NCBI GenBank assembly: GCA_031549185.1
Contig: JAVBQG010000022.1
Location: forward strand, 1 to 26,335
Reading direction: 5' to 3'
Length of the DNA: 26,335 bases
Source: JAVBQG01 sp031549185
GTDB taxonomy: Bacteria; Synergistota; Synergistia; Synergistales; Synergistaceae
Under the pieces are notes generated by a model. It was not told the DNA's origin. It made no database searches and saw only the letters and a program-made list of their open reading frames with translations. Both the position numbers and the translations under genes were made by a program. Positions within the stretch are counted from its first letter, which is position 1, and each line of letters begins with the position of its first letter. Shown here piece by piece: positions 23,221 through 26,335 of the stretch.

Positions 23221-24711
23221 TTAGTTGGGATACCAGCCGATAATTCCGGGATCCAGTTTTATGCAAATGTGCTTGATCTCCTGGAACTCGTGCAGGCTGT
23301 GTTCGCCGATGTCGCGCCCTGTTCCGGACATTTTGTAGCCCCCGAAGGGAGCTTGAGGAAAGGCCGGGTTATAGCAGTTGATCCACGCCGTTCCTGCGCG
23401 AAGCTCCTTGATGACCCGCAGCGCTCGCGAACCGTCGGATGTGAAAACGCCTCCGGCGAGGCCGTATATCGTGTCGTTGGCGATCTCGATGACTTCTTCC
23501 TCCGTTTTGAACGTCTGAACCGTCATGACGGGCCCGAAGATCTCCTCCTTCACGATCGTCATGTCGGGCGTGCAGTCGGCGAAGACCGTGGGCCTTATAA
23601 AGAAACCGTTTGCGCAGTCGCCCTCCAGATAGCGCTCGCCGCCGCAGATGCAGCGTGCCCCCTCTTTTTTGCCTGTCTCTATGTAACCGAGGACGCTGTT
23701 CATATGGTTTTCGGAGATCATCGCACTCATGTCGGGGTTTTTCAAAGGGTCGCCGAATACAAGGGCATTTGCTCTCTCCGCGAGGCGCGCGAGGAACCGG
23801 TCTTTGATCGACTCCTCCACGACGAGGCGCGAGCCTGCGTTGCAGTTTTGCCCGGCGTGGAAGAAACCGCCGAACATCGCCCACTCCACGGCGCCTTCGA
23901 AGTCTGCGTCGGCGAAGATGACGTTCGGGGATTTTCCGCCGAGTTCGAGGCAGGTCTTCTTGATATTGGAGGCAGCCGCCCGCATGACGCCTTGTCCGAC
24001 TTCGGTACTCCCGGTGAACGTGATCATATCCACATCTCTACTCTCCGCAAGCTCTGCCCCTACAACGCTGCCTCGGCCCATGACGAGGTTGGCTGCGCCC
24101 TTCGGCAGGCCCGCCTGCTCGAAAACCTCGAAGAGCAGGGCGGACGTAAGCGGCGTCAGTCCGCTCGGATTGAAGACGACGCTGTTGCCGGCAGCGAGAG
24201 CGGGAGCCAGTTTCCAGCCGCAGGTGAGTAATGGAAAATTCCAGGGAGTGATCGCACCACAGACTCCGACCGGCTCGTGTACTGTCATGGAGAGCATTTT
24301 GCCGAAACCGTCGCCGACCTCCTGTACTCCGCCGCAGGGTTTGTCGATGAGGCCGGCGTAGTATTTGAAGCACGCCGCCGTATCTCCCACATCGCCCTCG
24401 GCTTCGCGAAGCGGTTTGCCGCAATTTGCAAGCTCCAGCAGGGCGAATTCCGGGCTTCTCTCCTCAATGATGCGCGCAATGCGGAACATGATTTCCGCTC
24501 TGTCGGGGGCGCACATATCCCGCCACTCCCGCGTTTCGTAAAACGATCTTTTTGCTGCGGCTATTGCCCTTTTGGCATCCTTGAGCGTCCCCTCTGCCAC
24601 GGTCGCACATTCTTTGCCGGTCGCGGGGTTGACGATGGAGCGCTTTTCACCATTCGAGGAATCCGCCCACTCGCCGTCGATATAGTTCTGGTAATACTTT
24701 TTCATGCCCAC
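23221..24711 (-). CDS. NAD(P)-dependent aldehyde dehydrogenase (betaine-aldehyde DH-like)
   Basis: The protein has 496 residues from the GTG at 24711, with GGAGGG 6 nt upstream; an ATG at 24705 is the alternative, but 12 nt away. It oxidises an aldehyde to the acid; the substrate is unknown. The catalytic residues are present: PWNFP (oxyanion Asn), E256 in L-E-L-G-G-K and nucleophile C290 in G-Q-N-C-N-A-G-S-R. Unusually the NAD-binding K-P-S-E motif reads N181-P-S-G184, so the Lys and Glu that normally hold the adenosine ribose are both replaced. The second gene of the operon, it lies 30 bp after the symporter and 19 bp before the racemase. One hypothesis is a semialdehyde step in imino-acid breakdown. 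Confidence 0.9.
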   Translation of the reverse strand: MGMKKYYQNYIDGEWADSSNGEKRSIVNPATGKECATVAEGTLKDAKRAIAAAKRSFYETREWRDMCAPDRAEIMFRIARIIEERSPEFALLELANCGKPLREAEGDVGDTAACFKYYAGLIDKPCGGVQEVGDGFGKMLSMTVHEPVGVCGAITPWNFPLLTCGWKLAPALAAGNSVVFNPSGLTPLTSALLFEVFEQAGLPKGAANLVMGRGSVVGAELAESRDVDMITFTGSTEVGQGVMRAAASNIKKTCLELGGKSPNVIFADADFEGAVEWAMFGGFFHAGQNCNAGSRLVVEESIKDRFLARLAERANALVFGDPLKNPDMSAMISENHMNSVLGYIETGKKEGARCICGGERYLEGDCANGFFIRPTVFADCTPDMTIVKEEIFGPVMTVQTFKTEEEVIEIANDTIYGLAGGVFTSDGSRALRVIKELRAGTAWINCYNPAFPQAPFGGYKMSGTGRDIGEHSLHEFQEIKHICIKLDPGIIGWYPN

Positions 24712-24741
24712 GGTAAACCCTCCAATCTGTCCCGATCGTTT

Positions 24742-26175
24742 TTACAGCAGGGATTGTTTTTCGTAGTAGGTGGCGTAGGAAACGACCTCCGGCTTCTCCC
24801 CCCGATTGTAGGCGGGCAGGTAGCGATCGTAAAAGTCGTCGAACATGGACTTGATCTCCCGCCATTTGCCGACGATCACGAAGCAGCTGGCAATGACGAA
24901 CACAAAGGAGAGAATATCCATTAGAGCCCACAATAGCGCGGAATCCATGTGGCTGAAGAAAGCGGCCGGAATGAGAAAGTAGGCCATGTATATTTTGCAG
25001 CCGATCCGGGTGAACTTATTGTCGCCGATCAGATATTTCACGGTGTTCTCGGCCGCATAGTAGAGGCCGATGATCGTGGTCCACGCGAACACGGCGACGA
25101 TGATCGCGGCGAACGCCGAGCCGGCCCCTCCGAATGCGGTACCAAAAGCGGCGGTAACGTAGCTCGATGCCGAGACATCGGTGCGGTTTACGTAGACCCC
25201 GGTGAGAAGGATAGACATCGCCGACATGGTGCAGATGACGATGGTATCGAGAAAGACCTCGCCCCAACCCCAGGATGCCTGGCGCCCCGGGTGGTCCGTG
25301 ATGGCGGGGGAGTGCGCGATGATGCCGAAACCCGTTCCTGCGTCGTTGGAGAAAAGCCCGCGCGCCACGCCGTAGCGCATGGCATCGCGCACCGTCGCTC
25401 CGGCGAATCCGCCTACTGCCGCAGCCGGGTGGAAGGCGCTGTAGAAAATCTTCGCGAACGTTGGAATGATCAGATCATAGTGCATGACCATGATGCTGAA
25501 AACGCCAAGGATATAAGCGATCGCCATGAAAGGTACGACCTTTTCCATGACCGAGGCAATGCGCCTCAGTCCGCCGAAGATCACCGCTCCCGACGCAACG
25601 ATCATCACGATCAGGACCAGCATCTTGTTCGCGGAGAAGGCCTCCGTGAAAGCACCGAGCACCGACTCCGTCTGCACGATGCAGAACCAGGGCGATATAA
25701 TGCTCGTCACAATGGCGAGAACGAAGGGGACGATCCGCCAGCCAAAGGCGTTTCGCACGGCGAATGAGCGGTCGCAGACGTATTCGTCCACGTTTTTGAA
25801 CTTGACGCGGTATCGCTGGCCGACGAAGATCTCCACCGCTTTCATGGAACAGCCGAGAAAACCGGTCACCCACATCCACACGAGAGCGCCGGGCCCGCCC
25901 GCTGCGATGGCGGTAGAGACGCCGGCAATGTTGCCGGTGCCAATGGTGTTGGCCATTGCCGTGCAGGCGGAGGCGAAGGAGGAAACGCTTCCCGCCCCGT
26001 CGACCGGTTTTAAAATCCGGCCATAAGTGTTGTTCCAGTGCGTCTTGAGTCTGAAAATATAGCTGCCTTTTGTGATGACAGTCGACAAGAGGCCGACGCT
26101 GAGCAGGATAATTGTCATCGGCGCGCCCCAGAGCCAGTCCGCAAGACTTGTGATGCCATTCATGAATGCTTCCAC
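24742..26175 (-). CDS. Sodium:alanine (AGCS family) symporter
   Basis: The protein has 477 residues from the GTG at 26175, which has AGAGGAG 8 nt upstream; a GTG at 26184 would overlap that site. It is an inner-membrane Na+-coupled transporter of alanine or glycine with about 10-11 hydrophobic segments. The AGCS signature is clear: ACTAMANTIGTGNIAGVSTA followed by GGPGALVWMW. Further conserved blocks are GATVRDAMRYGVARGLFSND and AGTGFGIIAHSPA. It is the first gene of the operon with ALDH, racemase and ald, suggesting that its substrate feeds those enzymes. An IS200-like element end lies directly upstream, so its native promoter may have been displaced. Confidence 0.93.
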   Translation of the reverse strand: MEAFMNGITSLADWLWGAPMTIILLSVGLLSTVITKGSYIFRLKTHWNNTYGRILKPVDGAGSVSSFASACTAMANTIGTGNIAGVSTAIAAGGPGALVWMWVTGFLGCSMKAVEIFVGQRYRVKFKNVDEYVCDRSFAVRNAFGWRIVPFVLAIVTSIISPWFCIVQTESVLGAFTEAFSANKMLVLIVMIVASGAVIFGGLRRIASVMEKVVPFMAIAYILGVFSIMVMHYDLIIPTFAKIFYSAFHPAAAVGGFAGATVRDAMRYGVARGLFSNDAGTGFGIIAHSPAITDHPGRQASWGWGEVFLDTIVICTMSAMSILLTGVYVNRTDVSASSYVTAAFGTAFGGAGSAFAAIIVAVFAWTTIIGLYYAAENTVKYLIGDNKFTRIGCKIYMAYFLIPAAFFSHMDSALLWALMDILSFVFVIASCFVIVGKWREIKSMFDDFYDRYLPAYNRGEKPEVVSYATYYEKQSLL

Positions 26176-26203
26176 GTGCCCCACTCCTCTTTGAAGTCAG
26201 ATA

Positions 26204-26222
26204 CCCCCGGCAGAGCCGGGGG
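26204..26222 (-). repeat. Subterminal palindrome of the IS right end
   Basis: CCCCCGGC and GCCGGGGG flank a 3-nt loop, giving a perfect 8-bp hairpin. In IS200/IS605 elements such a palindrome is the structure recognised by TnpA on single-stranded DNA. Confidence 0.6.
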
Positions 26223-26234
26223 CTTGATTTTATG

Positions 26235-26251
26235 AACCGCTCAAAGCGGTT
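26235..26251. repeat. Second hairpin in the IS end
   Basis: AACCGCT-CAA-AGCGGTT is a perfect 7-bp hairpin with a 3-nt loop, between the transposase stop and the subterminal palindrome. It may limit read-through of transposase transcripts. Confidence 0.5.
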
Positions 26252-26261
26252 AAAAACCTTG

Positions 26262-26277
26262 AGCCGCTGAAGCGGCT
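26262..26277. repeat. Hairpin at the transposase stop
   Basis: AGCCGCT and AGCGGCT form a tight inverted repeat that includes the first two transcribed bases of the transposase TAG stop codon. It may act with the neighbouring hairpin as a weak terminator. Confidence 0.45.
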
Positions 26278-26335
26278 ACGTGAATAGCTCCCGCTGATCC
26301 AGCCGGCGATCTTCGGCTTCTTGGTTCTTGATATA
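26276..26335 (-). CDS. tnpA: IS200-like transposase TnpA, C-terminal end (partial)
   Basis: Nineteen codons enter from the right window edge and end at TAG (26276-26278). They read YIKNQEAEDRRLDQRELFT. The pattern YI-x-NQE...RLDQ-x-x-LF is typical of the C-terminus of Y1-type (HUH) IS200 transposases, which cut and join single-stranded DNA. The catalytic HUH and Tyr residues lie outside the window, so activity cannot be judged. Confidence 0.65.
   Translation of the reverse strand, partial: YIKNQEAEDRRLDQRELFT

Larger units (their letters stand above)
26191..26335 (-). mobile_element. Right end of an IS200/IS605-like element (partial)
   Basis: The segment holds the 3' end of a TnpA-like gene followed by three small perfect hairpins (26262-26277, 26235-26251, 26204-26222), the arrangement seen at the right end of IS200/IS605 elements. 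On the minus strand a TTCAA at 26195-26191 resembles the tetranucleotide-type cleavage sites of this family and is the proposed boundary. No terminal inverted repeat or target duplication is expected for this family. The rest of the element lies right of the window. Confidence 0.65.

Noticed and set aside
26182..26184. Upstream GTG as start of the symporter
   Set aside because: It directly abuts the AGAGGA Shine-Dalgarno bases with no spacer. The GTG at 26175 has a normal 8-nt spacing.
1..26335. CRISPR array, tRNA or rRNA genes, prophage or toxin-antitoxin module
   Set aside because: No regularly spaced repeats, no cloverleaf-like or rRNA-like segments, and no phage structural or paired toxin-antitoxin genes were recognised on either strand.

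Overview
The window looks like a chromosomal segment of a Synergistota bacterium (Synergistaceae-like; genus not determinable). The main evidence is two copies of a Synerg-CTERM-type surface-protein tail (GGGGC, hydrophobic stretch, basic end) at 1819-1911 and 4285-4371. Moderately high GC and a concentration of amino-acid catabolism genes (glutamate dehydrogenase, alanine dehydrogenase, proline racemase family, Na+/alanine symporter) agree with an amino-acid-fermenting anaerobe of that phylum.

Layout. (1) 1-4374, plus strand: a very large surface protein whose single reading frame contains two complete exported modules in tandem. Each ends in a Synerg-CTERM tail, and the second begins with its own signal peptide. 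Its 5' end is broken or lies outside the window. (2) 4375-5016: a terminator, a relic promoter and a decayed MmcQ/YjbR gene, then a terminator shared with the convergent gene. (3) 5017-6856, minus strand: a 120-residue unknown protein overlapping a secreted GH18 (YaaH/SleL-like) hydrolase. (4) 6951-13542, plus strand: an AddB/AddA-type helicase-nuclease pair for double-strand-break repair; both subunits carry a four-cysteine Fe-S nuclease signature. (5) 13571-16389, plus strand: a PAS-PAS-GGDEF-HD-GYP cyclic-di-GMP protein coupled to a very acidic TPR-like protein. (6) 16645-17919, minus strand: glutamate dehydrogenase, with an operator-like repeat in the divergent intergenic region. (7) 18063-21029, plus strand: a small exported unknown protein, MutY adenine glycosylase, and a frameshifted glycerate-2-kinase. 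(8) 21061-26175, minus strand: a four-gene operon in transcription order AGCS Na+/alanine symporter, aldehyde dehydrogenase, proline racemase-family enzyme, alanine dehydrogenase. (9) 26191-26335: the right end of an IS200/IS605-like element, including the last 19 codons of its TnpA transposase, lying directly against the ribosome-binding site of the symporter gene.

How the genes work together. The operon in (8) would import a small amino acid, interconvert stereoisomers of an imino or amino acid, oxidise an aldehyde intermediate and deaminate alanine to pyruvate, feeding NADH and pyruvate to fermentation. Glutamate dehydrogenase nearby would handle the main amino-group pool. MutY and AddAB are genome-maintenance functions. 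Decay is visible at several points: the surface-protein 5' end, the MmcQ/YjbR relic, the glycerate kinase frameshift and the IS insertion.

I saw no tRNA, rRNA or CRISPR array. The most unusual features are the in-frame tandem of two complete export/anchor modules, the double Fe-S AddAB-like pair, and the racemase/ALDH/Ald/symporter operon, whose enzymes have atypical active-site or cofactor-site residues.
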